Assembly (NCBI RefSeq): GCF_007095465.1
Contig: NZ_SDGL01000005.1
Location: 62,001 to 126,000 of the forward strand
DNA from: Lactobacillus mulieris
GTDB lineage: Bacteria; Bacillota; Bacilli; Lactobacillales; Lactobacillaceae
DNA length: 64,000 bases
Direction of reading: 5' to 3'
The position numbers and the translations under genes are program-made. The notes below the pieces were generated by a model that ran no database searches, was not told the origin of the DNA, and saw nothing but the letters and a program-made list of their open reading frames with translations. Shown piece after piece: positions 16,071 to 24,604 of the stretch (position 1 is its first letter; each line of letters begins with the position of its first letter).

Positions 16071-17121
16071 TTATTTGTCCCCTTTCATCAAGCTCTGTTA
16101 CTAAAACATTTTCTTTTGCTAGAAATTCTCGAGCAGCTTTTTGCTTTTCGAAATCACCTTTTAATAAGACAACTAACGTACCAATTGGTTCTTCATTTAA
16201 AAGCTCTACATTTCCATAAAGCATACTTACCTCAACACCAAGTTTTGAATACAATTCAATAATAATTGACTTGGTTACGTTACTTAAAGAATATGTAAGC
16301 TGATAAATTGCTTCATTTTCAGATAATTTATCCAAATTAAGCTTATTAAGAGTTGAAATAGCAGCAGAAGAACCACCTACAAAGTTTCTAGTTAATTCTT
16401 TCTTAGGTTCTAAGAAGATTTGTTTTAAACTACCTTCTTCAATTAAATGTCCATGTTCCATAACCGCCACACGATTGGCAATTTTCTTTACGGCTTCCAT
16501 TTGGTGCGTAATTAAAACAATAGTTAAGCCAAGTTCCTTGTTTAACTTTTTCAATAGATCTAAAATTTGGTTAGTATTTTGTGGATCAAGAGCACTTGTA
16601 GCTTCATCAGATAATAAAATTTCTGGATCGTTAGCTAAAGCACGAGCAATAGCCACACGTTGTTTTTGCCCACCAGATAATTGGCTGGGATAAAAGTCAG
16701 CCTTTTCTTTTAAATCAACTAGTTCAAGTAAACGTAAACTTTTTTCTTCGATTTCTTCATCAGATAAGTTACTGTGTCGCAGTGCAAAAGCAACATTTTC
16801 TAGCACACTAGTTTCATTTAAAAGATTAAAACTTTGGAAAATCATACCAATTTTTCGACGATGCTTTTGTAATTCTTTCCCAGAAATAGCAACTTGGCCA
16901 TTCTTAACAAATGTTGTGCCTTGAACTACAACATCACCTGCACTTGGTTTTTGTAGCAAGTTTATTGTTCTAACTAAAGTTGACTTCCCTGCTCCAGAGA
17001 AACCCAAAATTCCAAAAATATCACCTTTTTGAATTTTTAAAGTTACACCATCAACAGCTTTAACAACTTCTTTCTTTTGCTTAAAGGTAACTGAGATATT
17101 ATTTAATTCGATAATGCTCAT
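16063..17121 (-). CDS. metN: Methionine ABC transporter ATP-binding protein
   Basis: A 352-residue ABC ATPase: Walker [10 protein letters not shown] (about 39-47), Q-loop MIFQSFNLL, signature [15 protein letters not shown] (143-157), Walker [14 protein letters not shown] and the switch His in LITHQ. After residue 270 follows a C-terminal NIL/ACT-like domain, which in MetN binds methionine and shuts transport off when cytoplasmic methionine is high. It is the middle gene of the operon, 9 bases after metQ and overlapping metI. Confidence 0.96.
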   Translation of the reverse strand: MSIIELNNISVTFKQKKEVVKAVDGVTLKIQKGDIFGILGFSGAGKSTLVRTINLLQKPSAGDVVVQGTTFVKNGQVAISGKELQKHRRKIGMIFQSFNLLNETSVLENVAFALRHSNLSDEEIEEKSLRLLELVDLKEKADFYPSQLSGGQKQRVAIARALANDPEILLSDEATSALDPQNTNQILDLLKKLNKELGLTIVLITHQMEAVKKIANRVAVMEHGHLIEEGSLKQIFLEPKKELTRNFVGGSSAAISTLNKLNLDKLSENEAIYQLTYSLSNVTKSIIIELYSKLGVEVSMLYGNVELLNEEPIGTLVVLLKGDFEKQKAAREFLAKENVLVTELDERGQINA

Positions 17122-17130
17122 ATTTGCCTC

Positions 17131-17982
17131 CTACTTAATTTTGATATCCCAACCGGTTAATTCAGTATTTCCATAATATTTTTTAACTAATTCTTTTGTT
17201 TTCTTTGTTTGGTAAGCTTTAACAACATCAAGATAAATTTGCTTGTTTTTATCATTCTTTCTTGCTGCAATCAAGTTAATCCATTGCTCACTATCTTTAT
17301 TAACTGGTTCAACATAAATTGTTTGCTTATCGCCTAAACCAGCTGGAGCAGCATATGAGTTATTAACTACTGCAGCGTCAACAGATTTTATTATTCTTCC
17401 TGCTTGATCTGCCGCAACTTCTTTAATTTGCAAGTTCTTTGGATTGGAAGTAATATCTGCTACACTAACAATCTTCTTCCCACTTTTGAGTTTAATTAAC
17501 CCTGCATTTTTGAGAACATAAAGCGCACGTGATTCGTTTGAAGCATCATTAGGTACTGCAATAGTTGCACCATCAGGTAAGGAGTTAATTGATTTATATT
17601 TCAATGAGTATAATCTAATCGGAGCAATGATAGTTTTACCAATTGAAACGATATCAGCTTTATTTGCTTTATTCCAAGCATCTAAAAATGCAAAATGCTG
17701 AAAAGCATTTAAATCAATATCGCCATTTAACAAGGCTTTATTTGGTTGATTGTAATCAGTAAAATTCTTAATCTGAATGGTAATTCCATATTTTGCTTTT
17801 GCAGTTTTGGCTACACTATCCCAAATTTTGGCATCTTCTTTAGTTTGGCCCACAACTCCAATAGTGACTGTTTTACTACTTTCTTTTGGAGCCTGATATA
17901 CAAAACTAAAATATCCTGCAACTAGTAAAAATATTGCAAATACACTAGCAATAATTCGATTCTTTCTCCGCTTTTTTCTCAT
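17131..17982 (-). CDS. metQ: Methionine-binding protein of the MetQ/NlpA family, without lipobox
   Basis: A 283-residue substrate-binding protein. After a basic start (MRKKRRKNR) comes one hydrophobic segment, ASVFAIFLLVAGYFSF (about 12-27), then the NlpA fold starting VTIGVVGQTKEDAKIWDSV. MetQ proteins are normally lipoproteins; here the expected cysteine is missing and the segment reads VAGYFSF, so the protein is probably held by an uncleaved N-terminal anchor. Downstream elements DLNAFQHFAFLDAWN and PNDASNESRALYVL are typical of ligand-binding residues. It is the first gene after the T-box. Confidence 0.9.
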   Translation of the reverse strand: MRKKRRKNRIIASVFAIFLLVAGYFSFVYQAPKESSKTVTIGVVGQTKEDAKIWDSVAKTAKAKYGITIQIKNFTDYNQPNKALLNGDIDLNAFQHFAFLDAWNKANKADIVSIGKTIIAPIRLYSLKYKSINSLPDGATIAVPNDASNESRALYVLKNAGLIKLKSGKKIVSVADITSNPKNLQIKEVAADQAGRIIKSVDAAVVNNSYAAPAGLGDKQTIYVEPVNKDSEQWINLIAARKNDKNKQIYLDVVKAYQTKKTKELVKKYYGNTELTGWDIKIK

Positions 17983-18005
17983 TTACAAAACCTCTTTCTT
18001 CAAAC

Positions 18006-18283
18006 AAAAAAGCACTCATCCTAAAAGGACGAGTGCTCGTGTTACCACCTTTAATTTGTTTATTACTTGCATAATAAACCTCACTAAGTATCTCTAGAAA
18101 TACCTTGCTTTGTTAACGAGAGCAACCCCGCTAATGACTAAATATCGCCATTAGTGATCATTCCTAGCCCATGTTCATCAAAGATTCAAGTCTCCCTTTC
18201 ACCTAACGGAGCTCTCTAAATCATGAATTACTTCAACTACTCTGCTATTCAAGATCAAGATTAATTAATTAAATTTGTTGATA
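18006..18283 (-). ncRNA. T-box leader (methionine specifier) of metQNI
   Basis: The minus strand carries the T-box core TGGTAACACGAGC (18047-18035), followed by a terminator stem GCACTCGTCC / GGATGAGTGC and a T run (18036-18006). Stem I shows the AGAGAG, GGTGAAAGG and GAAC elements, and after GAAC comes ATG (18172-18170) as specifier codon. An uncharged tRNA-Met would thus favour the antiterminator and switch on metQNI. The specifier, the T-box and the transporter agree. Exact 5' end inferred from the promoter. Confidence 0.93.
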
Positions 18284-18287
18284 CTAG

Positions 18288-18314
18288 ATTATAATGTTTC
18301 TCTCATTGTGTCAA
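18288..18314 (-). promoter_or_regulatory. Promoter of the T-box/metQNI transcript
   Basis: TTGACA (18314-18309) and TATAAT (18293-18288) are both perfect but 15 bases apart, shorter than the optimum of 17; TAATCT three bases on is an alternative -10. Confidence 0.7.
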
Positions 18315-18374
18315 GCGAAATTTGTTTGAAATATAAATTTATTTTGACTATCATATTTAAAGTAGGAGGTATAT

Positions 18375-18740
18375 ATGATTAAAGAATTTAAAGATTTTAT
18401 TTCAAGAGGAAATGTTTTAGACTTAGCTGTTGGTGTTATTATTGGATCTGCTTTTACTTCAATTGTTAATTCCTTAGTAACTAACTTATTAAACCCATTT
18501 TTAGGATTATTTTTAGGTAAAATTGATTTATCTAACCTTATTCTGAAAGTTGGCGGAGCTAGTTTTAAATTTGGTAGCTTTATCAATTCTATAATTAATT
18601 TCTTAATTATTGCATTTGTAGTATTCTTAATTGTAAAGAGTGTTAACAAGCTAATGCCCAAACCAGAACAAAAGCCAGCTGGTCCCACTCCAGAGCAAGA
18701 ATACTTACGAGAAATTCGCGATTTATTAAAAAATAAATAA
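18375..18740 (+). CDS. mscL: Large-conductance mechanosensitive channel
   Basis: A 121-residue MscL that opens under membrane tension to release solutes on osmotic downshock. The N-terminal helix MIKEFKDFISRGNVLDLAVG and first transmembrane helix with the glycine-rich GVIIGSAF pore lining are canonical; the second helix is at about 70-92 (FLIIAFVVFLIV); the C-terminus PEQEYLREIRDLLK is the conserved helical bundle. AGGAGG precedes ATG 18375. It is monocistronic with its own terminator. The antisense frame overlapping it is a shadow. Confidence 0.97.
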   Translation: MIKEFKDFISRGNVLDLAVGVIIGSAFTSIVNSLVTNLLNPFLGLFLGKIDLSNLILKVGGASFKFGSFINSIINFLIIAFVVFLIVKSVNKLMPKPEQKPAGPTPEQEYLREIRDLLKNK

Positions 18741-18750
18741 TCAAATATTT

Positions 18751-18770
18751 AAAGGCCCTTGAGGCCTTTT
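18751..18770 (+). terminator. mscL terminator
   Basis: AAAGGCC-CTTGA-GGCCTTTT followed by TATTTT on the plus strand. Confidence 0.8.
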
Positions 18771-18854
18771 TATTTTGCCAAAAAATATTGCAATAATTTC
18801 TAAAATTCGGGAAAATTATTTTTGTGCTTAATTTAGAAAAAAGGGAGTTTAATT

Positions 18855-19442
18855 ATGGGAAATTTTTTCTTATGGATATTTTTGTCCATTATTGGCTATT
18901 TCATAGCCAAAAAGTGGTTGTTTAAAGCTCAACCACATTCTATTAGAATTTATGCGGTGGTTTTTAGTATTTCAGCATTAGGGTTGGCTGTTACTACCCA
19001 CCCTACCACTAAACCGGCAACACATTATCTTGTGAAAAAGGTTAAAGCAGATAATTTTTCCAGCAATAAGGCTACTAATGAAAGTTTAAACGCTGAAAAG
19101 TCTAGCTTACAAAAACAAGCAGATCAACTAAAAGAACAAGTTTCTAGCGCTGAAGAAGAATCTGAAGCAATCGCAAGTTCAAAAGAAACTCAATCTAGTA
19201 AAGCTGCAGCAGAAAGTAGCTCAATTGCTCAGGCTAAGGCTCAAGAACAAAGACAAAGCACAACAAAGATCAATCAAGGCGATTTTAATACTGCAACTAC
19301 TGGAAGAATAGTTGGTAATGCACGCTCTAAAATTTATCATGTTCCTGGTCAAGCTGGTTACAACATGAATAGCGCAAATGCAGTATTTTTTAATTCTGAA
19401 CAAGAAGCTATTGCAGCTGGATATAGAAGGGCTAAAAGATAA
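18855..19442 (+). CDS. Membrane-anchored protein with coiled coil, partner of the nuclease
   Basis: A 195-residue protein I cannot name. It has two N-terminal hydrophobic segments (about 3-19 and 28-47), a Ser/Lys/Glu/Gln-rich coiled-coil-like stretch (75-140), and a compact C-terminal domain: GRIVGNARSKIYHVPGQAG followed by NAVFFNSEQEAIAAGYRRAKR. That ending resembles small domains with the pattern GN-x-x-SxxYH-PxC and AxxxGYRRxK near secreted nucleases and in Ada-type metal-binding modules, though the metal cysteines are not present. Its stop overlaps the nuclease start (TAATG), so the two are translationally coupled and likely act together at the cell surface. AAGGGAG stands before ATG 18855. 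Confidence 0.7.
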   Translation: MGNFFLWIFLSIIGYFIAKKWLFKAQPHSIRIYAVVFSISALGLAVTTHPTTKPATHYLVKKVKADNFSSNKATNESLNAEKSSLQKQADQLKEQVSSAEEESEAIASSKETQSSKAAAESSSIAQAKAQEQRQSTTKINQGDFNTATTGRIVGNARSKIYHVPGQAGYNMNSANAVFFNSEQEAIAAGYRRAKR

Positions 19443-20305
19443 TGAAAAATAAAAAATTATTAATTTCTATCTTACTCACCATTTTATTTTTTGGAGCTGG
19501 AATTAATGGCAACCTTAGTTCTGTACAAGAAAGTCAAAAGCCAAAAGTTATTACTAAAGTTAAATATGATAAAAGTGAAGTAAAAAAATCAGAACAACTG
19601 TCTGATGAAAATGCTGAACTATCTGATGAAATTCAAGAGTTAAAAACTCAAATCAAGGATTATAAAAAGGCCCTCAAAAAGTTAGGGAAAGCATCCCCAA
19701 CTGATTTACCTCAATCAGAAAAAAACAATGCTAACTTGGCAAGCTTAAATTATAATGGTGAAGATGTAATTACCGTAAACAATAACAATCCTTCATTTAC
19801 TAAATCGGATTTATCAACAGCTAATGGGGCTTGGCAAAGCTATGGAGATTTAGATAATTTGAATCGAGCTACATCTGCAAATGCTTTGCTCAATATAAGT
19901 TTAATGCCAAAAGCCAAGCGTGAACCGCTACACGTTAATCCAACTGGCTGGCACAATAAGAGAATTAGTGGTGGATGGTTATATAATCGTTGCCATTTAA
20001 TCGGCTATCAACTTACCGGTCAAAATAACAATTGGAAAAACTTAATTACTGGCACTCGCCAACTAAATGATCCAGATATGCTGAAATATGAAAATGAAGT
20101 TGCTGGCTATATAAAAGAGTCTAGCAACCACTTTGTTCGATATCGTGTAACACCAATTTTTAGAGGAAATGAACTACTTGCACGTGGAGTTCAGATGGAA
20201 GCACAATCTACTGGGGAAAATACGATACGGTTCAATGTATATATTTTCAATGTACAACCCGGCTATAATTTAAATTATAATGATGGTACGAGTAGTGCCG
20301 CATAA
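19442..20305 (+). CDS. Secreted DNA/RNA non-specific endonuclease
   Basis: A 287-residue protein with an N-terminal signal/anchor (LLISILLTILFFGAGIN, about 6-22), a charged coiled-coil segment (45-82) and a beta-beta-alpha metal nuclease domain from about 100. The active-site segment YNRCHLIGYQLTG (181-193) corresponds to the DRGH motif of EndA-like DNA-entry nucleases, with Cys184 where Gly is usual and His185 as the base; the Mg-binding Asn lies in NNWKNLITGTRQLN. The role is degradation of extracellular DNA, for nutrients or DNA uptake. It overlaps the membrane protein before it and ends in a strong bidirectional terminator. Confidence 0.85.
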   Translation: MKNKKLLISILLTILFFGAGINGNLSSVQESQKPKVITKVKYDKSEVKKSEQLSDENAELSDEIQELKTQIKDYKKALKKLGKASPTDLPQSEKNNANLASLNYNGEDVITVNNNNPSFTKSDLSTANGAWQSYGDLDNLNRATSANALLNISLMPKAKREPLHVNPTGWHNKRISGGWLYNRCHLIGYQLTGQNNNWKNLITGTRQLNDPDMLKYENEVAGYIKESSNHFVRYRVTPIFRGNELLARGVQMEAQSTGENTIRFNVYIFNVQPGYNLNYNDGTSSAA

Positions 20306-20352
20306 AAAAGGTATTTAGTATGAGATTTATATACTCAACTAAATACCTTTTT
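20305..20352. terminator. Bidirectional terminator between nuclease and small protein gene
   Basis: A perfect 15-bp stem, AAAAAGGTATTTAGT at 20305-20319 and ACTAAATACCTTTTT at 20338-20352, with further TGAG/CTCA pairing in the loop. A or T runs on both sides allow use on both strands. Confidence 0.88.
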
Positions 20353-20354
20353 CT

Positions 20355-20501
20355 TTACTTAGCAAAAGACGAAAACAGTCCTGCAACTGATATTCCAACA
20401 AATACTGTAAAAGTAATTGCTAACCAAATATTACTTCTAAAAATAAAAAGTAGAGCTGCAGAAATGACCAAACTAATTAAAAAAGCAGTTATTTTTTTCA
20501 T
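20355..20501 (-). CDS. Small hydrophobic protein, 48 residues
   Basis: A short open frame from ATG 20501 with AAAGGAG 8 bases upstream and a stop at 20355 just before the shared terminator. The translation begins MKKITAFLISLVISAALLF and continues with a second hydrophobic stretch NIWLAITFTVFVGISVAG, ending FSSFAK. Two transmembrane helices joined by a short basic turn (FRSN) are predicted. The gene has a good ribosome binding site, its own terminator arm and a full-length gap to itself, so it is likely real. Function unknown; small membrane modulators or toxins have this form, but nothing shows which. Confidence 0.7.
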   Translation of the reverse strand: MKKITAFLISLVISAALLFIFRSNIWLAITFTVFVGISVAGLFSSFAK

Positions 20502-20601
20502 AATACTACTCCTTTACTACAAAATGATATTATGGCTCTACAGTTATTGTAACCGCTTTTATTTTTTTACAAACGATATGCATTTTATACTTTGTTAAAT
20601 A

Positions 20602-20635
20602 AAAAGATTTCTCACTTTAAAGTAAGAAATCTTTT
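20602..20635 (-). terminator. Terminator of the GT2 gene
   Basis: AAAAGATTTCT (20602-20612) pairs with AGAAATCTTTT (20625-20635), with inner ACTT/AAGT pairing. The minus strand continues TTTTATTTAAC. Confidence 0.75.
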
Positions 20636-20637
20636 GG

Positions 20638-21567
20638 TTATTTTTTCTCTTTAACAATATAAATTGGACGATGTTTTACTTGTAAATAAATTCTGCCAAT
20701 ATACTTGCCAACAATCCCAATGCATAGCAATTGAATTCCACCTAAGAATAAAATGATTGAAACCATTGATGCCCAACCAAAAATACTACTCATAGGTGAC
20801 ATAATCTTTCTAATAATAACAAAAATTATACTAATTACAGAAATCGCTGAAGTAACTGAACCAGTCCAAACAGCTAAACTCAAAGGTGCTTGTGAAAAAT
20901 CACTAATTCCATCCATAGCATATTTAAATAATTGCCAAGTAGACCAATCGCTTTCTCCTGCGACTCTTTCTACATTATGGTAATCAAGATATTTGGTCTT
21001 AAATCCTACCCAAGAGAAAATTCCTTTAGAAAATCTACTATATTCTCTCATTGAAAGAACTGCATCTACCATTTGGCGAGTCATCATTCTAAAATCACGT
21101 GCACCTGGAACAATTTCTGTATTGGAAATTTTATTAATACATTTATAGAACATATCACTTAAAAATGATTTGATCTTTGCTTCACCTGTTCGGTCAACTC
21201 GGCGTGTTCCGATACAGTCATACTCACCACTCTGTAACTCCTTATACATTTCTGGTAGAAATTCCGGAGGATCTTGCAAATCAACATCCATCACAACTAC
21301 ATAATCACCTGTTGCAGCATCTAAACCTGCAAGCAAGCCAGCTTCTTTACCAAAATTTCTAGAAAAAGAAATATAGTGGACATGCTTTTCATCTTTTTCA
21401 TGCAAAGCTCTCATTTCCGCAAGCGAATTATCATGAGAACCATCGTTTACAAACCAATATTCTGGTTCAATGTCCATTTTAGTTACGACTTTTTGAACTG
21501 CCTCATAAAATAAAGGAATTGATTCTTCCTCATTGTAACAAGGAACAATAATTGAAAGTTTATCCAT
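20638..21567 (-). CDS. GT2 glycosyltransferase, GtrB/DPM1-like
   Basis: A 309-residue membrane-bound family 2 glycosyltransferase. The GT-A fold has IIVPCYNEEES (about 6-16), VMDVDLQDPPE (95-105) with the DxD-type acids, and the RMMTRQMVDAV and WSTWQLFKYAMDG segments of the family. Two transmembrane helices close the protein (about 228-250 and 265-290). Members move a sugar from a nucleotide donor to undecaprenyl phosphate for teichoic acid or other wall glycosylation. A GtrA-like flippase gene lies about 110 bases upstream in the same direction but behind a terminator; the two may work together. Sugar not predictable. Confidence 0.88.
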   Translation of the reverse strand: MDKLSIIVPCYNEEESIPLFYEAVQKVVTKMDIEPEYWFVNDGSHDNSLAEMRALHEKDEKHVHYISFSRNFGKEAGLLAGLDAATGDYVVVMDVDLQDPPEFLPEMYKELQSGEYDCIGTRRVDRTGEAKIKSFLSDMFYKCINKISNTEIVPGARDFRMMTRQMVDAVLSMREYSRFSKGIFSWVGFKTKYLDYHNVERVAGESDWSTWQLFKYAMDGISDFSQAPLSLAVWTGSVTSAISVISIIFVIIRKIMSPMSSIFGWASMVSIILFLGGIQLLCIGIVGKYIGRIYLQVKHRPIYIVKEKK

Positions 21568-21656
21568 TTTTATCCTTCTTTAAGTAAATTTCACTATTCA
21601 ATTATACCAATAAAATGAGCATAATATCCATAGCCATCTCCGTCAATAATCAAAAA

Positions 21657-21678
21657 AAGAAGCTCATCACAGCTTCTT
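21657..21678 (-). terminator. Terminator of the thyA-folA-gtrA operon
   Basis: AAGAAGCT / AGCTTCTT stem with loop CATCAC and a following run of T on the minus strand; the stem overlaps the gtrA stop. Confidence 0.8.
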
Positions 21679-22093
21679 ATAATTCATTCTTTTTAAAAGT
21701 AAATACCTTATTAACTACAAATTGTAACATCGTTGCTAAAAACGTTGAAATTACCTTAACAATCATTTCATTTTGATGCATTAAAGTAACAAAAATAAAC
21801 AAGCAAGTAGTTGTAATCAAAGTAGTGATTTGACCAATAATATAATATTTAATAAATCGGCTTAATAAATGATCACGCACATGGAAATTTAGATATGTAT
21901 TCATATAAAAGTTATTAACCAATGCACAACTTGAACTAATAAAATTAGCAATTTCTACTGGTAAAGATGTAAATTTGGTTAACAACCAAAATAAGCCAAA
22001 ATCAATAAAAAGGCCAAAAACACCGATAAAACCATAAATCACAAATTCGCGAAAATCATCAGACTTGATTAAGCTAGTAATTTTTTCTTTCAT
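21677..22093 (-). CDS. GtrA-family membrane protein
   Basis: A 138-residue protein with four transmembrane helices and the GtrA family start: FREFVIYGFIGVFGLFIDFG (about 14-33). GtrA proteins are thought to flip polyprenyl-linked sugars for cell-surface glycosylation. It lies 8 bases after folA and is in the thyA-folA operon; the GT2 enzyme that would supply its substrate lies just downstream. The N-terminal MKEKITSLIKSDD is a short cytoplasmic helix. Confidence 0.88.
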   Translation of the reverse strand: MKEKITSLIKSDDFREFVIYGFIGVFGLFIDFGLFWLLTKFTSLPVEIANFISSSCALVNNFYMNTYLNFHVRDHLLSRFIKYYIIGQITTLITTTCLFIFVTLMHQNEMIVKVISTFLATMLQFVVNKVFTFKKNEL

Positions 22094-22101
22094 ATTGCTT
22101 C

Positions 22102-22605
22102 CTACTTTCTAAGATAAGTTAAAAAGCTGTAATCATATGGATTCTTTTTATCAGCAGTAAAACTTTCTTTTTTTATTAATTTAAAAGCTGAATAGTCAAT
22201 TTTGGGCATAATAGTATCTGCTTTAAATTCTCCATCAATTTCTGTCTTTTCAAGACAATCTACGATATCCTTTAACCCCTCAAAAACACTTACTCCACCA
22301 ATAACCGCAACTTCATCTTCTTTATGACTTAATAAATACTTCCTTAACTGTTCCATAGAAGTGACAAAATTTACTTGATTATTAGTTTTATATTTTTGAA
22401 TTAGTGCTTCATCATGAGTTAATACTAAGTGCTTTCGTTTGGGCAAAACAAATGGCAAACTAAGAAAAGTCTTTTTTCCCATTACCATCGTTTTTCCCAT
22501 AGTTTTTTCTTTAAAATGTGCTAAATCAGCTGGTAAATGCCATGGGAGATGTCCTTTATAACCAATTTGATGTTTATTATCTTCTGACCATACAAAACTT
22601 AACAT
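22102..22605 (-). CDS. folA: Dihydrofolate reductase
   Basis: A 167-residue DHFR regenerating tetrahydrofolate after thymidylate synthesis. Visible elements: IGYKGHLPWHLPADLAHFK (about 14-32) with the catalytic Asp in PADL, MGKTMVMGKKTF with the NADPH-binding Gly-Lys-Lys-Thr, and VAVIGGVSVFEGL with the conserved GG. The N-terminus starts MLSFVWSEDNKHQ rather than the usual hydrophobic strand with a basic turn, as in lactobacillar enzymes. It follows thyA by 9 bases, the classical pairing, and is the trimethoprim target. Confidence 0.96.
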   Translation of the reverse strand: MLSFVWSEDNKHQIGYKGHLPWHLPADLAHFKEKTMGKTMVMGKKTFLSLPFVLPKRKHLVLTHDEALIQKYKTNNQVNFVTSMEQLRKYLLSHKEDEVAVIGGVSVFEGLKDIVDCLEKTEIDGEFKADTIMPKIDYSAFKLIKKESFTADKKNPYDYSFLTYLRK

Positions 22606-22614
22606 TATTATCTC

Positions 22615-23571
22615 CTATACAGCTACTGGTGCCTTAATAACACCATGATGTTTATAGTCTACTACCTTAATATCTTCCATTTCAAAATCAGAAATATCTT
22701 TTTTAGCTGGATTAAGCCAAAGCTTTGGACTATCAAAAGGATCACGCGATAATTGCTTTTCAACTTGGTCAAAGTGATTTTTATAAATATGTGCATCCCC
22801 AAGTGTATGAACAAATTCGCCAACTTCTAGTCCTGTTTGTCTTGCAACTAAGCTTAGGAGTAAAGAATAAGATGCAATATTAAACGGAACACCTAAAAAC
22901 ATATCCCCACTTCGTTGATATAGCTGCAAACTCAACTTATTATCAGCAACATAAAATTGGAATAATGTATGACATGGTGGCAAAGCACTAGTTGGCACAT
23001 CTTCTGGATTCCAAGCTGAAACAATCATTCTTCGAGAATCAGGATGGATAGTTAATTGATTTAATACTTCTTGAATTTGATCAATACTACCACCAGACCT
23101 TTTTTTCCAATGACGCCATTGTGCCCCATAAACATCACCCAAGTTACCAAATTTTTTAGCAAAATCTGCATCTTCTAAAATACGCTTGGTAAATATTTGC
23201 ATTTGTTCATCATATTGCTTTTTAAATTCACTATCAGCCTGACTTCTAAGTCCAAAGTCTGTCATATCTGGACCATGATAATCATCAGAATTAACCCACT
23301 TTTTAAAGGCCCATTCATCCCAAATATGATTATTGTGTTCTAATAAGAACTTAATATTGGTATCTCCTCTTAAAAACCAAAGAAGTTCGCTTTTAATTAA
23401 CCCAAATGGCACTTTTTTTGTTGTTAACAGAGGAAATCCTTCTGATAAATCGAAACGCATTTGAGCGCCAAATCTTGAACGTGTTCCTGTTCCTGTTCGA
23501 TCAGTTTTATCATGACCAGTTTCCATGATGTTTTTTAATAAGTCTAGGTATGGTTGCTCTAAAACTGCCAT
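22615..23571 (-). CDS. thyA: Thymidylate synthase
   Basis: A 318-residue folate-dependent ThyA with the long insert of the Lactobacillus casei type. The active-site segment is [15 protein letters not shown], with the nucleophilic Cys near 200. Further landmarks are [12 protein letters not shown] (23-34), WEWFKKW-like folate contacts, and [20 protein letters not shown]. It makes dTMP from dUMP. It is first in thyA-folA-gtrA, with AAGGAG before ATG 23571 and a 106-bp divergent gap to the SPFH gene. Confidence 0.97.
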   Translation of the reverse strand: MAVLEQPYLDLLKNIMETGHDKTDRTGTGTRSRFGAQMRFDLSEGFPLLTTKKVPFGLIKSELLWFLRGDTNIKFLLEHNNHIWDEWAFKKWVNSDDYHGPDMTDFGLRSQADSEFKKQYDEQMQIFTKRILEDADFAKKFGNLGDVYGAQWRHWKKRSGGSIDQIQEVLNQLTIHPDSRRMIVSAWNPEDVPTSALPPCHTLFQFYVADNKLSLQLYQRSGDMFLGVPFNIASYSLLLSLVARQTGLEVGEFVHTLGDAHIYKNHFDQVEKQLSRDPFDSPKLWLNPAKKDISDFEMEDIKVVDYKHHGVIKAPVAV

Positions 23572-23677
23572 AAAATCGCTCCTTATATTTACAATGTTTC
23601 TATCTTATCATATTTCAGACTATTTGATATCTAAATTAAAGCAAATATAATAAAATACTCATAAGGAGGAATAAAAA

Positions 23678-24544
23678 ATGCTATTTTCAATCTCAACCCT
23701 ATTAATTACAATTATAATTGTCGCATTAATTATCTTTTCTTGTTCAATTGTGCCACAAAATTATGAAGGTTTAGTGGAGACTTTGGGAAAATATTCTAAA
23801 ACTGAAAGAGCCGGACTAATTTTTATTATTCCATTTGTTCAGAGAATTCGTAAAGTGTCATTAGCCCTTCAACCACTCGAAATTAGTAAGTATTCAATTA
23901 TTACCAAAGATAATGCTGAAGTTTCAACTAGTTTAACCTTGAATTACCAAGTAACTGATTCATTCAAGTATTTCTACAACAATACCGATTCAGTTGAGTC
24001 AATGGTGCAACTAGTTCGGGGACACTTGCGTGATATCATTGGTCGAATGGATTTAAATGATGCTTTAGGTTCAACTAGCCAAATTAACGCCCAGCTTGCT
24101 GAAGCAATTGGTGATTTGACCAATGTTTATGGTATTCGAGTAATTCGGGTAAACGTTGATGAATTACTTCCAAGTAAAGAAATCCAACGTGCAATGGATA
24201 AGCAATTGACAGCTGATCGTGAAAAAACTGCTACAATTGCTAAAGCTGAAGGGGAAGCACGAAATATCGAATTGACCACCAAGGCAAAAAATGATGCCTT
24301 AGTTGCTACGGCAAAAGCTCAAGCCGAAGCGATTAAAACCCAAGCTGATGCAGAAAAATACCGGATTGAACAACTGAAAGCTGCTTTAGCAAATGCCCCT
24401 GAAGACTACTTTAAGAATCAAAGTATTGCTGCTTTCAAGGATTTAGCTAATGGTGAAAATAACTTAATTGTGATGGATAAGGATAACTTAACGCAATTAG
24501 GTAACATCCCTGCTGTTAAAGAAATTTGGAAAAAGCAAGATTAA
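23678..24544 (+). CDS. SPFH/band 7 (stomatin-like) membrane protein
   Basis: A 288-residue protein with an N-terminal membrane segment (about 3-22), an SPFH domain from residue 25 with VPQNYEGLVETLGKYSKT, and an alanine/glutamate-rich coiled coil at about 170-230 (EKTATIAKAEGEARN, KAQAEAIKTQADAEKYR). Members oligomerise in the membrane and affect microdomains and FtsH-type proteolysis. No cognate NfeD gene is nearby. AAGGAGG precedes ATG 23678. Monocistronic with its own terminator. Confidence 0.9.
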   Translation: MLFSISTLLITIIIVALIIFSCSIVPQNYEGLVETLGKYSKTERAGLIFIIPFVQRIRKVSLALQPLEISKYSIITKDNAEVSTSLTLNYQVTDSFKYFYNNTDSVESMVQLVRGHLRDIIGRMDLNDALGSTSQINAQLAEAIGDLTNVYGIRVIRVNVDELLPSKEIQRAMDKQLTADREKTATIAKAEGEARNIELTTKAKNDALVATAKAQAEAIKTQADAEKYRIEQLKAALANAPEDYFKNQSIAAFKDLANGENNLIVMDKDNLTQLGNIPAVKEIWKKQD

Positions 24545-24573
24545 GATTAGTTAGCTACAACTAAAATGCATAA

Positions 24574-24602
24574 AAAAGCCATCTCTAATTGAGATGGCTT
24601 TT
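24574..24602. terminator. Bidirectional terminator between SPFH gene and permease
   Basis: AAAAGCCATCTC / GAGATGGCTTTT stem with loop TAATT, serving both converging genes. Confidence 0.85.
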
Positions 24603-24604
24603 AT

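Noticed and set aside
18311..18688. 125-residue antisense frame over mscL
   Set aside because: Entirely overlaps the opposite strand of a well-conserved gene; it is a shadow reading frame.
20320..20598. 92-residue plus-strand open frame with hydrophobic ends
   Set aside because: It begins inside the terminator stem, has no ribosome binding site and overlaps the better-supported minus-strand 48-residue gene.
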